Shown: positions 54,981-63,470, numbered from the stretch's first letter. The stretch is DNA of 64,000 bases from Micromonospora fulviviridis (GCF_014648395.1 NZ_BMRA01000001.1:748521-812520); one strand, 5' to 3'. The notes: generated by a model not told the origin, from the sequence alone. Program-made: numbers and translations.

Positions 54981-55778
54981 TCAGCGGCGCAGGCCAACAC
55001 CGCCGTAGCCGTGCGACACGGCCGACCGGGGCTCGCCGTCCGGCCGCCAGTCGGCCAGCCAGACCAGACCCGGCTCGACCAGGTCGTAGCCGTCGAAGAA
55101 GCGGATCGTGGCGGCGTGCGGGCGCGGCACGAGCGGGGCGCTGCTGCGCTGGTAGACCGCCGTGCCCTGCCGGGCGGGCAGCGGCGGCGCGCCGTCCATG
55201 GTCAGGTGGGAGAGCGCGAGCAGGCTGCCGGGGGCGGTGGCGTCGCGCAGCCGGGCCACCGCCGCCCACGGGTCGTCGGCGTCGGGCACGAAGTGCAGCA
55301 CCGCGACCAGCAGCAGCGCCACCGGCTCGGCGAGGTCGAGGGCGGCCCGCACGTCGGGGTCGGCCAGCAGCTCGTCGGGGCGCCGCAGGTCGCCCCGGAC
55401 CACCAGGGTCCGGCCGTCGGAGGGCAGCAGCCGCCGGGCGTACGCGACGGCGACCTCGTCGTTGTCCACATAGACCACCCGCGAGTCGGGGGCGACCTCG
55501 CGGACGATCTCGTGCACGTTGCCCTGGGTCGGCAGCCCGGCTCCGATGTCGAGGAACTGGCGTACGCCCCGCTCGGCCGCGTAGCGCACGGCCCGGCGGA
55601 GGAAGGCGCGGTTGGTCTGGGCCGCCACGCCGGTGTCCGGAAAGAGCGTGAGGATCTGCTCGGCGGCGGCCCGGTCGGCGGCGAAGTTGTGGCAGCCGCC
55701 CAGGTAGTAGTCGTACATCCGGGCGACGTTCGGCCGGGCCTCGGCCTCGGTCCCGGTGGTGGTCGGCTCTCCCGTCAC
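54981..55778 (-). CDS. SAM-dependent methyltransferase (PF04672/DUF574 type)
   Basis: 265 residues. ARPNVARMYDYYLGGCHNFAADR is the N-terminal signature of this actinomycete-abundant family. FLDIGAGLPTQGNVHE is the SAM-binding motif I region, VVYVDNDEVAVAYAR motif II, and ALLLVAVLHFVPD a further core strand. The methyl acceptor is unknown. GTG 55778 is chosen because TACACA lies 7 nt upstream; an ATG at 55853 would add 25 residues that show no family similarity. Confidence 0.88.
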   Translation of the reverse strand: MTGEPTTTGTEAEARPNVARMYDYYLGGCHNFAADRAAAEQILTLFPDTGVAAQTNRAFLRRAVRYAAERGVRQFLDIGAGLPTQGNVHEIVREVAPDSRVVYVDNDEVAVAYARRLLPSDGRTLVVRGDLRRPDELLADPDVRAALDLAEPVALLLVAVLHFVPDADDPWAAVARLRDATAPGSLLALSHLTMDGAPPLPARQGTAVYQRSSAPLVPRPHAATIRFFDGYDLVEPGLVWLADWRPDGEPRSAVSHGYGGVGLRR

Positions 55779-55785
55779 GCCCTGA

Positions 55786-55791
55786 TGTGTA
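55786..55791 (-). promoter_or_regulatory. -10 element TACACA for a leaderless mRNA
   Basis: On the minus strand TACACA ends 7 nt before the GTG at 55778. Confidence 0.4.
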
Positions 55792-55893
55792 GCACCCTGG
55801 GCGACACACCGCTGACCCGTCGTGTCCGTGATCCGGCTGCCGACGCCGTTCACCTGGTACGACGGTGGGACCAGCCGAGCCGAGGAGGTACCG

Positions 55894-56376
55894 ATGACCG
55901 ATGGACGGGAGACCGTGGAGGTCGACCCGGTGGTGTTCCGCGCCGTCTACGACTCGCCCGCCTCGCTGCCGGGCCGGCACCGCTGGACCACGCCCGAGTC
56001 GGACGTGCGCCGGCTGGAGAAGCTGCTCAACATGCCGGCCCGCAGCATCGGCGCCCCGCTCTGGGTCAGCGGCGACGAGCCGGACTGTCCGAAGTGCGGT
56101 CGCCGGGTGAACTGGTACGACATCGTCTCCTCGGCACTGCACGGGATGCACGACCGGGGCATGATCGCGCGGGTCATCCTCGGCGAGCGCAAGTACGTCA
56201 ACACCGAGGTGCCCGACGCCATCCCCGGCGTGCACTGCGCCGACTGCCGCACCCCCATCGAGGGGCTGCGAAGTTTCAAGTGCCACAACTGGGCGTACGC
56301 CTTCGAGGCGCTGGAGGAGATCGTCGAGCGGATGTCGGGCGTGCCGAGTCAGCCGGCGCCGCCCACGGCCTCCTGA
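55894..56376 (+). CDS. Zinc-ribbon-containing protein, unknown function
   Basis: 160 residues. Two CxxC pairs (DCPKCGRRVNW near 68 and HCADCRTPIEG near 117) would form a zinc ribbon around a helical insert (SSALHGMHDRGMIARVILGERKYVNTEV). GAGGAGG lies 5 nt before the ATG. No named family recognised. The 3' end overlaps the decayed GH65 gene on the other strand by about 28 bp. Confidence 0.75.
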   Translation: MTDGRETVEVDPVVFRAVYDSPASLPGRHRWTTPESDVRRLEKLLNMPARSIGAPLWVSGDEPDCPKCGRRVNWYDIVSSALHGMHDRGMIARVILGERKYVNTEVPDAIPGVHCADCRTPIEGLRSFKCHNWAYAFEALEEIVERMSGVPSQPAPPTAS

Positions 56377-56791
56377 CTGCGCCGGGTCGGCCGGCGGCCG
56401 GGCGGTGACGGCGGCTCGGGGCCCGGATCGGGCACCGGCGGCATCGGCCGGGTGACCGGGGCCTCGCCGGTCACCCGCAGCCGCTCGCCGTGGTGCCACA
56501 GCTCGACGGCGTCGGCCGGCCCGGCGTCGGGCAGCTCGTAGCGGGCCGTCTCCCGGGTCAGCGTGACCCGCAGCGGTCCAGCGGCTCACCGCCGACCCAG
56601 AGCCGGACCAGCGCGGCGTTCGGGGCGCTGACCACGGTGTCGCTGTGCTCGGGGAAGCCGTATCCGTCCTCCGGGTAGCTCAGCTCGCGCCGCTCGTGGA
56701 AACCGTTGAGGTAGGTGCCTGATCCGCCAGGTCTCCTCGCCCTGGGGGCTGTGCGGCACGGGTCCTCCCGAGGTCGGTACGTCACGGTCAC
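56349..56791 (-). pseudogene. Decayed glycoside hydrolase family 65 gene (terminal fragments only)
   Basis: The 5' part (from GTG 56791) reads SGTYLNGFHERRELSYPEDGYG and SDTVVSAPNAALVRLWVGGEPLD, matching the N-terminal domain of GH65 enzymes (kojibiose/maltose/trehalose phosphorylases). The frame then stops at 56558-56560. In another frame the 3' part reads LRVTLTRETARYELPDAG, DAVELWHHGERLRVTGEAP and a Pro-rich tail to the TGA at 56349-56351, like the GH65 C-terminal beta domain. The large catalytic centre (roughly 600 residues or more) is missing and the join is frameshifted. The first 25 codons also look disturbed. I see no route to an active enzyme. Confidence 0.65.
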
Positions 56792-56895
56792 CGAATCAGG
56801 CCCGGCTGAGAGGCGCCTGAGACTTCGGTGCCTCGACAGTCATTCCCCCACCACCCTCCAGGTGAACGGAGTATGAACAGTTGGTGAGGTGATTC

Positions 56896-57525
56896 ATGAC
56901 TGACGCCGTGGTGACCGACGTTCCGGATGTCAGTGCCGACTGGTACCACGACATCGTCGAGTTCGCCGACCGCACGCCGGAACCGGTCCACTGGTTCGCC
57001 GTGCACTTCACCGAGGGGGCTGTCGTCCTGCTCGGGGTGCTGCTGGTGCTGGCCGCGCTGTCCCGGCTGGTCGGCGGCGACCTCCGCAGCCGGGCGCTCG
57101 CCCTGGCCGCGCCGGTCGCGGTGGTCTGCGCGTACGCGTCCAGCGAGGGGTTGAAGACCCTCGTCGCCGAGGACCGGCCCTGCCGCAGCCCCGCCGACCT
57201 CGTGATCGTGGCCGGGCACTGCCCGCCGGCGGGCGACTGGTCGTTCCCGAGCAACCACGCCACCATCGCGGGCGCGCTGGCCGCCATCGCGCTGCTGCTG
57301 CACCGCCGGATCGGCCTGGTGGCCGTCCCGCTGGCCGCGCTGGCCGCGTTCTCCCGCACCTTCGTCGGCGTGCACTACCCGCACGACGTGGCCGCCGGCC
57401 TGCTGCTCGGCGCGCTGGTGGGCACCCTGCTCACCCCGGCGCTGGCCCGCCCGGTGGCCGACGTGCTCCGCTGGCGGGTCCGCCGCGCCGCCACCCGCCC
57501 GGCCGTCCGGCCCGCCCGGCGCTGA
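56896..57525 (+). CDS. PAP2 family phosphatase
   Basis: 209 residues with about five membrane segments. The three PAP2 motifs are present: KTLVAEDRP (KxxxxxxRP), PSNH in WSFPSNHATIAG, and SRTFVGVHYPHDV (SRxxxxxHxxxD). Such enzymes dephosphorylate undecaprenyl diphosphate or other lipid phosphates at the outer face of the membrane. GGTGAGGTG precedes the ATG. It converges on the prepilin peptidase gene with 15 bp between stops. Confidence 0.9.
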   Translation: MTDAVVTDVPDVSADWYHDIVEFADRTPEPVHWFAVHFTEGAVVLLGVLLVLAALSRLVGGDLRSRALALAAPVAVVCAYASSEGLKTLVAEDRPCRSPADLVIVAGHCPPAGDWSFPSNHATIAGALAAIALLLHRRIGLVAVPLAALAAFSRTFVGVHYPHDVAAGLLLGALVGTLLTPALARPVADVLRWRVRRAATRPAVRPARR

Positions 57526-57540
57526 CCCGTCCGCCGGCGC

Positions 57541-58314
57541 TCACGTCGTCAGGACGAGGGTGAGGGCGGTACCGAGGATCAGGGACGGGCCGAACGGCAG
57601 GTGGCTGGACCAGCGGACCCGGCGGGCCGCCAGCAGCGCCAGGCCGGCCACCGCGGAGAGGGTGACCGCGAGCACCAGCCCCGCCACCAGCACGGCCCAG
57701 CCGTACCAGCCGAGCAGCGCCCCGGCGCCGAGCGCCAGCTTGGCGTCGCCGAGGCCGAACCCGCGCCGGCCGAGCAGCAGGGTGGTCGCCGCGAAGCCCG
57801 CGCCGAGGGCGAGCCCGGCCGCGGTGGCCCGCAGCCAGGTCGCCGGGCCGGGCCCGGCCAGCCCGGCGACCCCGAGCAGCACCCACACCCCGGCCGCCGC
57901 CGGCCAGGTCAGCCGGTCCGGGAGGCGGTGCACCGCCGCGTCGACCATGGCCAGCGGCACCGCCCAGGCGAGCCACCAGGCGACGGCCACCCGCACACCG
58001 GCCGGCCCGCCGGTGAGCGCCACCGCCGCCACCGCCGCGACCAGGGCCACCTCCACCACCATCGGCGCCGCGCCGACCCGCGCCCGGCAGGACGGGCAGC
58101 GGGCCGCCGGCCCGAGCGCCGGCAACGGCCGGTCCAGGCCGATGGGCGCGCCGCAGCCGTCGCACCCCATCCGGTCCGGCACACCCGGGGGTACGGCATA
58201 CCGGGCGACCGCCAGCCGCAGCAGCGGTACGACCGCCAGCGCGGCCGACAGCCGGACGACCGGACGGCGGGCGGGGGCCGCCGGTGCGGGGACCCCGACC
58301 CGTGCCGCGGTCAT
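57541..58314 (-). CDS. Prepilin peptidase (A24 family)
   Basis: 257 residues with about eight hydrophobic segments. The cytoplasmic zinc loop has two CxxC pairs (CDGCGAPIG and CPSCRARVG). The two catalytic aspartates lie in MVDAAVHRLPDRLT and RGFGLGDAKLAL (GxGD). It cleaves type IV/Tad prepilin leader peptides and may also have an N-methyltransferase activity. It is divergent from the Tad genes (58905 onward). ATG 58314 is chosen from the membrane topology; earlier in-frame starts would cover the intergenic palindrome. Confidence 0.87.
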   Translation of the reverse strand: MTAARVGVPAPAAPARRPVVRLSAALAVVPLLRLAVARYAVPPGVPDRMGCDGCGAPIGLDRPLPALGPAARCPSCRARVGAAPMVVEVALVAAVAAVALTGGPAGVRVAVAWWLAWAVPLAMVDAAVHRLPDRLTWPAAAGVWVLLGVAGLAGPGPATWLRATAAGLALGAGFAATTLLLGRRGFGLGDAKLALGAGALLGWYGWAVLVAGLVLAVTLSAVAGLALLAARRVRWSSHLPFGPSLILGTALTLVLTT

Positions 58315-58345
58315 GCCGGCACCCCCGGGTGGTCGCTCAGCGTTC

Positions 58346-58366
58346 CACTCTGGAGCACGCAGAGTG
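58346..58366. promoter_or_regulatory. Inverted repeat CACTCT-N9-AGAGTG
   Basis: It lies 32 bp upstream of the prepilin peptidase start. The same half-site recurs at 58648. Confidence 0.5.
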
Positions 58367-58647
58367 AATTTTGCCCGGCCGCCGTGTGGCGGATGGCGCG
58401 GAAAACGGCGTCGCACCGGAGGCGGGCCGGGGCACGGCGACCGACTGCCGGCGAGCGGCGGGCGGGCCACCGGTCTACGGGACGGATCGGACCAGAGGGG
58501 CCGTTGTCCCCCAATCCACCGCCCGCCGGTCCGCGTCCGGGACGCCGGATGTGGCGTGCGGGTGAACGCACTCCTGCCACCGGTGAGCCCGTCGGCGGGC
58601 CGTTCGTCGTCGTCCGGACACCCACCGGTCGCCACCACCTGTCATCA

Positions 58648-58658
58648 CTCAGAGTGTT
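58648..58658. promoter_or_regulatory. Inverted repeat CACTC-A-GAGTG
   Basis: A perfect 5-1-5 palindrome about 40 bp upstream of the TATGCT hexamer, sharing the GAGTG half-site with 58346-58366. Confidence 0.45.
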
Positions 58659-58811
58659 CGGATTAATTGCCTCTGTTGCATCGGCGGACGTCAGCCTATG
58701 CTCGCCCCTTGGGTACGACGCAACCCCCGATCAATTGGTGTCGGAGGCCGACCGGAGACATCAGGTTTCGAATTCGTTAAAGATCGGTACAGGTAAATGC
58801 AGCGGTAGCAG

Positions 58812-58882
58812 ATGCGGCCCGGCCGTACACATCCGGGCGCACTTCCGCATGCCCGGAGTGCGTTGACGCGACCACTCCGGGC
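58812..58882 (+). promoter_or_regulatory. Structured 5' leader of the Tad operon (two stem-loops)
   Basis: Stem 1: ATGCGG (58812-58817) with CCGCAT (58845-58850), enclosing CCCGG/CCGGG (58818-58822 with 58833-58837). Stem 2: GCCCGGAGTG (58851-58860) with CACTCCGGGC (58873-58882), a perfect 10-bp stem with a 12-nt loop. Stem 2 ends 6 nt before the GAGGAGG ribosome-binding site of the first gene. No known riboswitch class was recognised. Confidence 0.5.
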
Positions 58883-58904
58883 CGCCACCGAGGAGGGCCC
58901 GGCG

Positions 58905-59471
58905 TTGCGCACACGGCAATCCCGCCGATGGGAAATCTGCCTGCTCAGCCTTGCTCTGCTGGCCACGACCGCCGGCTGCGGCAGCGAGCCCGAGGCGGCG
59001 GCCGGCCCGCTGACCGGGCGCGCCGCCGCACCCGTCGCGCATTCCAGCGCCGAGGAGGAATCCGCCGGAAAGGCCGCGCTCGCCGCCTATTCCGGCTATC
59101 TCGACGCGTCCCGGGCGGCGAGCGCACGCAGCGATCCCGGTCATCCCGCACTGGCCCGATTCGTGGCGGATCCGTTGCTGACCCGGGTGCGAGTGGCAAT
59201 TCGCGACGCGAAGGAGCACGGCGCCATGCGTACCGGAAGACTCGTTTCCGATCCCACCGTGGTCTCGGTCGACCTGGCCGCCGATCCGCCCACCGTGGAG
59301 ATCCAGGACTGCCTGGACGCGACCGGCTACCGCCTCGTCTACGCCAAGGACCGCCGGGTCGTCCCCGGCACCCGCGGCGGGCGCTACCTGGCCACCGCCA
59401 CCGCGACCCGCTACCCCGACGGCCGGTGGCTGATCAGCGCCGGCGCCGGACACCAGGACCAGCCGTGTTGA
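58905..59471 (+). CDS. Tad-locus lipoprotein, unknown function
   Basis: 188 residues. The TTG start is supported by GAGGAGG 9 nt upstream and opens a signal peptide (RTRQSRRWEICLLSLALLATTAGC) with a lipobox Cys near residue 24. The mature part resembles an NTF2-like fold: a helix (ESAGKAALAAYSGYLDASRAA), then strands (VVSVDLAADPPTVEIQDCLDATGYRLVY, YPDGRWLISAGAGHQ). Such lipoproteins often accompany Tad genes in actinomycetes. The stop overlaps the start region of the next gene. Confidence 0.75.
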   Translation: MRTRQSRRWEICLLSLALLATTAGCGSEPEAAAGPLTGRAAAPVAHSSAEEESAGKAALAAYSGYLDASRAASARSDPGHPALARFVADPLLTRVRVAIRDAKEHGAMRTGRLVSDPTVVSVDLAADPPTVEIQDCLDATGYRLVYAKDRRVVPGTRGGRYLATATATRYPDGRWLISAGAGHQDQPC

Positions 59472-60436
59472 CCTGGGGAGGAAGGGGTGTCCCGGCCCGA
59501 CCGACCCGGGCCGGGACGCCCCGCCGGCTGCTGCTCACCGCCGGCCTGGCGCTGCTGCTGGCGCTGACCGGGGCGCCCGCGCTGCTGTTGACCGGCGCGC
59601 CCGCCCGCGCCGGCAACCCCGGCGGCGAGTGCCCGCCCGGGCAGAACGACTGCAACGTCTGGGACGACGAACCCGGCACCCCGGGCGGGCCGGGCGGCGG
59701 CGGTGGCAACCCCGGCGGCGGAGGCGGTGACGGCGGCGGAGCGGCGAAGTGCCAGTGGAACGGCCGGGCCATCCCCTGCTACGACGACCTGCTCGGCTGG
59801 TTCAACAACGGCGACGGCTGCTACTACAAGCTGGCCGAGCCCCAGCCCACCGCCCCCGAAGGCCAGCAGTGGTACGTCCGGACGTGCAACGGCGGCGACC
59901 TCGGCGAGCAGAGCGTCGTGCTGCGCGACGGGCCGCCGCCCGGCTACGGCGCGCCGCCCGACCCGGAGGAACTGGCCCGCCGCGCGCTGGCCTCGATCTC
60001 GCTGCTGCCGCCCCGGGTCGCGGTCGCGCCCCGGCGCAGCAAGGGGCCCGGTCTGGTCGGGCTGCCGGTCTGGATGTGGGCCAGCGGCGGGGCGTCCTAC
60101 TTCGGGCCGCTGCGCGCCTCCGCCTCGGACCGCGGGGTGACCGTCGAGATCACCGCCCGGGTCACCCGGATCGTCTGGACCATGGGCGACGGCACCGAGG
60201 TCACCTGCACGGGGCCGGGCACGCCGTACGCCGCCGACGGCCCCCGGGCCGGGCGGACCTCCCCCGACTGCGGCTACGACCGCGGCTACGCCAGGGCCGG
60301 CACCTACCAGGTCAGCGCCACCACGTTCTGGACCGTCGAGTGGTCCGGCGGGGGCGAGAGCGGCGAGATCGCCCAGAGCCGGGTCAGCGGAACCGTCCCG
60401 GTGCAGATCAACGAACTTCAGGTGGTGACGCGGTGA
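59465..60436 (+). CDS. Secreted Gly-rich protein of the Tad locus, unknown function
   Basis: 323 residues. The signal peptide (TPRRLLLTAGLALLLALTGAPALLLTGAPARA) is followed by a Gly/Pro-rich linker, then a cysteine-containing domain (CQWNGRAIPCYDDLLGWFNNGDGCYYKLAEP, VRTCNGGD) and a C-terminal PKD/Ig-like domain (VTVEITARVTRIVWTMGDGTEVTCTG, AGTYQVSATTFWTVEWSG). GTG 59465 overlaps the lipoprotein stop region; TTG 59468 is an alternative. Probably exposed on the cell surface; a role in pilus function is inferred from position. Confidence 0.72.
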   Translation: MLTWGGRGVPARPTRAGTPRRLLLTAGLALLLALTGAPALLLTGAPARAGNPGGECPPGQNDCNVWDDEPGTPGGPGGGGGNPGGGGGDGGGAAKCQWNGRAIPCYDDLLGWFNNGDGCYYKLAEPQPTAPEGQQWYVRTCNGGDLGEQSVVLRDGPPPGYGAPPDPEELARRALASISLLPPRVAVAPRRSKGPGLVGLPVWMWASGGASYFGPLRASASDRGVTVEITARVTRIVWTMGDGTEVTCTGPGTPYAADGPRAGRTSPDCGYDRGYARAGTYQVSATTFWTVEWSGGGESGEIAQSRVSGTVPVQINELQVVTR

Positions 60437-60459
60437 GCGCGAGGAGCGTGGCGCAGTGA
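60433..60459 (+). other. Bridging mini-ORF of 8 codons in the Tad operon
   Basis: GTG 60433 overlaps the stop of the preceding gene (GTGA), and the TGA at 60457-60459 overlaps the GTG of the SAF-domain gene (GTGA). The peptide is VSARSVAQ. The opening bases GTGAGCGCGAGGAG match the mini-ORF at 63473. Confidence 0.6.
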
Positions 60460-61118
60460 GTGTGGCGACCCGGAACGGGACTCCGTTGGACGCGCCGGTG
60501 GCGCCGCCCAAGGTGGTCCGGCAGCGGCGGATCCGCCCCGGCCTGCTCGGCCTGGCCGTACTGCTGATCGCCCTGGGCGGGCTGGGCGCGGCCTTCGCGG
60601 TCACCTCGGTCCGCTCCACCGGCAGCTACCTCGCGGTGGCCCGGCCGGTCGAGGTCGGCCGGCAGCTCACCGCCGACGACCTGGTCCCGGTGCGGGTCTC
60701 CGGCGGGCGGGAGCTCCAGCCGGTGCCGGCCGACCGGATCAAGGAGGTGCTGGGCCGGCGGGCCGCCGTCCGGCTCACCCCCGGCACGCTGCTGACCCCG
60801 GCCCAGCTCACCGACGCGCCGCTGCTCGGACCCGGGCAGCAGCAGCTCGCGCTGGGGCTGGAGCCGAGCCAGGTGCCCGCCCGCAAGCTGCATCCCGGAG
60901 ACAAGGTGCTGCTGGTCAGCACGCCCGACACCAGCACCGGCGGCGCCGACGCGACGCGCGGCGGCGGCACCCGGTTCGAGGCCACGGTGATCGACACCGC
61001 CACGCCGGAGAACGACGACGTGGTGGTCTACCTGGCGCTGGCCGTCCGGGACGTGCCGGCCGTGGTGGCGCTGGCCGCGGACGACCGGATCGCGCTCGTG
61101 CTCACCGAGGCGGCCTGA
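60456..61118 (+). CDS. SAF-domain protein (CpaB/RcpC-like)
   Basis: 220 residues. A membrane segment (about 28-50) precedes a SAF domain (YLAVARPVEVGRQLTADDLVPVRVSGG), and the C-terminal part (KLHPGDKVLLVSTP, FEATVIDTATPENDDVVVYLALAVRD) completes a CpaB-like fold. In Tad systems CpaB links the inner-membrane machine with the wall and secretin; actinomycetes lack the secretin. The GTG start is coupled to the 8-codon mini-ORF, and the stop overlaps the CpaE-like gene. Confidence 0.83.
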   Translation: MSVATRNGTPLDAPVAPPKVVRQRRIRPGLLGLAVLLIALGGLGAAFAVTSVRSTGSYLAVARPVEVGRQLTADDLVPVRVSGGRELQPVPADRIKEVLGRRAAVRLTPGTLLTPAQLTDAPLLGPGQQQLALGLEPSQVPARKLHPGDKVLLVSTPDTSTGGADATRGGGTRFEATVIDTATPENDDVVVYLALAVRDVPAVVALAADDRIALVLTEAA

Positions 61119-61951
61119 TGGCGATCATCGCCCTGGTCTCGGCGAAGGGCTCGCCGGGCGTCACGACGGCCGCCCTGGCCGCCGCGCTGAGCTGGCACCG
61201 GCGGCTGGTGCTGGCCGAGTGCGACCCGGCGGGCGGCTCGATCCTCGCCGGCTACCTGGGCGGGGCGCTCGACGGCCCGCGTGGCCTCGGCGAACTGGCC
61301 GTCGGGGAGCTGCGCGACGGCAACCTGGAGAGCGCCTTCTGGTCACAGCTCGTCGACCTGGACGCGCCGAGGCGGGAGCGGCTGCTGCTGCCCGGCGTGG
61401 TCGACCCGGCCCAGGCCGGCAGCGTCACTCCGCTCTGGCAGCGCTTCGCCGACTTCTTCACCAGCCTGGAGCGGGGCGTCCCGCCGTACGACGTGCTTGT
61501 CGACTGTGGCCGGTTGCAGGTCGGTGGTCCACCGTGGCCGGTGCTGCGGGCGGCCGCCGTGGTGCTGCTGGTCACCCGGGCCCACCTGCCCGACCTGTCC
61601 GCCACCCGCGCCACGGTCAAGGCCATCGAGCGGGACTTCGCCGAGCACCGGATCCCTCCGGGCACCCTGCGCCTGCTCGTGGTCGGTGACGGGCACGGCG
61701 GCAGCGAGATCAGCAAGGCGCTGCGGCTGCCGGTGATCGCCCGGCTGCCGCACGACCCGCGTACCGCCGAGGTGCTCGGGCACGGCGGCACCGTACGCGC
61801 CAACCGCCCGCTGATGCGCGCGGCCGGCCAGTTGGAGGTGCCGGTCCGGGCGTTGCTGGACCGCCGGCGGGCCCGGCTGGCCTGGCCGGGAGCCCCGGCC
61901 CCGCGCGCGGTGACCGCGCCTAGCACGCCGGGGGTGTCCGGTGCGGTTTGA
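61118..61951 (+). CDS. CpaE/MinD-like ATPase
   Basis: 277 residues. The deviant Walker A motif lies in LVSAKGSPGVTTAALAAAL near residue 10, and the family's second nucleotide segment in YDVLVDCGRLQVGG. The protein lacks the receiver-like N-terminal domain of Caulobacter CpaE. It probably positions the Tad machine in the cell. The ATG overlaps the end of the SAF gene by one base, and the stop lies inside the CpaF start (11-bp overlap). Confidence 0.87.
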   Translation: MAIIALVSAKGSPGVTTAALAAALSWHRRLVLAECDPAGGSILAGYLGGALDGPRGLGELAVGELRDGNLESAFWSQLVDLDAPRRERLLLPGVVDPAQAGSVTPLWQRFADFFTSLERGVPPYDVLVDCGRLQVGGPPWPVLRAAAVVLLVTRAHLPDLSATRATVKAIERDFAEHRIPPGTLRLLVVGDGHGGSEISKALRLPVIARLPHDPRTAEVLGHGGTVRANRPLMRAAGQLEVPVRALLDRRRARLAWPGAPAPRAVTAPSTPGVSGAV

Positions 61952-63470
61952 GCCGGTCTCCCACGACCCGCGCGGCCAGCAGCCCGGCGCCACCTCGACG
62001 GTGCCGCCGCTGGTCCCGCCGAGCGCGCGGCACCACCTGCCCCCGCCGCCCGCCGTGCCGGTCGCGCCGCCACCCCCGCCGCCCCGCCCCCGGGTCGACT
62101 TCGCGGTGGTCCGCGAGCTGCGCCGGGAACTCAGCGAGCGGCTCACCCTCTGGCAGCGTGGCCGGGAGTTCGACGCGGACGCCGAGGAGGTCGAGCGGGC
62201 CCGGCTGGCCGTCGCGGTGGTCTCCGCGTACGCGGACTCGGTGCGCCGGGCCGGCACGCCGATGGCCGCCGACGAGGAGCGGCTGCTGCTCGACCAGGTG
62301 ACCGCCGAGCTGGTCGGCCTGGGCCGGCTCCAGACCCTGCTGGTCGACGACACCATCGAGGAGGTGCACATCCTCGGCTGCGACCAGGTGCGCATCACCA
62401 GGCACGGCGGCGGCGTGGACTGGTCCGAGCCGATCGCCGACAGCGACGACGAACTGGTGGAGATCCTCCAGGCGGCGGCCCGCCGGGCCGGGGCGACCGA
62501 GCGGTCGCTCTCCACCTCCAAGCCGACGCTCGACCTGCAACTGCCCGACGGCAGCCGGCTCGCCGCGGTCTTCCTGGTCAGCCACCGCCCGTACGCGGTG
62601 ATCCGCAAGCACAACACGCTCGCCGTGAGCCTGGAGGACATCTCCGGTGGCCGGCCCGACCTGGACGAGATGATCGACCCGCTGCTGCGCGACTTCCTCC
62701 GCGCGTCCATGCGGGCCGGGCTGAACATCATGGTCGCCGGGCTGGCCGGGGCCGGGAAGACCACGGTCATCCGCGCGCTGATGGACGAGATCCCGGCCGA
62801 CGAGCCGTACGTGCTGCTGGAGGAGAGCCGGGAGTTGCTGCCGGTCCGCCGCGGCCACAAGCACCGGGCGGTGATGAGCTTCGAGTCCCGGGAGGGGCAC
62901 GGCGAGCGCGGGCTGGACGGCCGGCCGGCCGGTGAGGTCAGCATCGCCGACCTCATCCCGGTGTCGCTGCGGATGGGCGTGCTGCGGATCATCGTCGGCG
63001 AGGTGCGGTCGCGAGAGATCGTGCCGATGCTCCAGGCGATGACCACCAGCCGCGGTTCGATGTGCACGATCCACGCGCGTACCCCGGCCGGGGTGGGTGA
63101 GCGGATCATCGAGCTGGCGCTGGCCCACGGCCGGGAGATGACGGTCGACCAGGCCCGCCGGATGGCGGGCAACGCGCTGGACCTCATCGTCTACGTCACG
63201 GTCGAGGACGAGACCGCGATCGGTGGCCGGAAGCACCGCTTCGTCTCGCACGTCGAGGAGGTCATCGGCGTCGGCGAGGGCAACCGGATCACCACCACCA
63301 GCGTCTTCGGCCCGGGACCGGACGGCCGGGCCGTGCCCCGCCACCTCCCCGAGCGGATCCGCGACCAGCTGCTCCGGGTCGGCTACGACGCCCGGCTGCT
63401 GACCCGGTTCATCGAGGCCGGCACGGGCGCGTGGCGGCGGCCCCGGCACACCCGGCTTGGACGGCGGTAG
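61941..63470 (+). CDS. cpaF: CpaF/TadA-type secretion ATPase
   Basis: 509 residues. After a Pro-rich N-terminus (PPPAVPVAPPPPPPRPR) comes the N-terminal domain (LLVDDTIEEVHILGCDQVRITRHGG), then the ATPase core with Walker A MVAGLAGAGKTTVIRALMDEI near 270, an Asp box/Walker B region LRIIVGEVRSREIVPMLQAM, and a His box GSMCTIHARTP. It drives assembly and retraction of Tad pili as a hexamer on the inner membrane. It starts GTG, overlapping the CpaE-like gene by 11 bp. Confidence 0.93.
   Translation: MRFEPVSHDPRGQQPGATSTVPPLVPPSARHHLPPPPAVPVAPPPPPPRPRVDFAVVRELRRELSERLTLWQRGREFDADAEEVERARLAVAVVSAYADSVRRAGTPMAADEERLLLDQVTAELVGLGRLQTLLVDDTIEEVHILGCDQVRITRHGGGVDWSEPIADSDDELVEILQAAARRAGATERSLSTSKPTLDLQLPDGSRLAAVFLVSHRPYAVIRKHNTLAVSLEDISGGRPDLDEMIDPLLRDFLRASMRAGLNIMVAGLAGAGKTTVIRALMDEIPADEPYVLLEESRELLPVRRGHKHRAVMSFESREGHGERGLDGRPAGEVSIADLIPVSLRMGVLRIIVGEVRSREIVPMLQAMTTSRGSMCTIHARTPAGVGERIIELALAHGREMTVDQARRMAGNALDLIVYVTVEDETAIGGRKHRFVSHVEEVIGVGEGNRITTTSVFGPGPDGRAVPRHLPERIRDQLLRVGYDARLLTRFIEAGTGAWRRPRHTRLGRR

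Larger units (their letters stand above)
58315..58904. other. Divergent control region between prepilin peptidase and Tad genes
   Basis: About 590 bp with no credible gene. It contains the inverted repeats at 58346-58366 and 58648-58658, a locally AT-richer segment (58665-58800) with a TATGCT hexamer (58697-58702) that could be a -10 box, and a structured leader (58812-58882). The middle (58370-58640) shows nothing recognisable. Confidence 0.55.

Noticed and set aside
58665..58905. A c-di-GMP (GEMM) or c-di-AMP riboswitch before the Tad genes
   Set aside because: I looked for the conserved cores of these classes and did not find them; only generic stems are supported.
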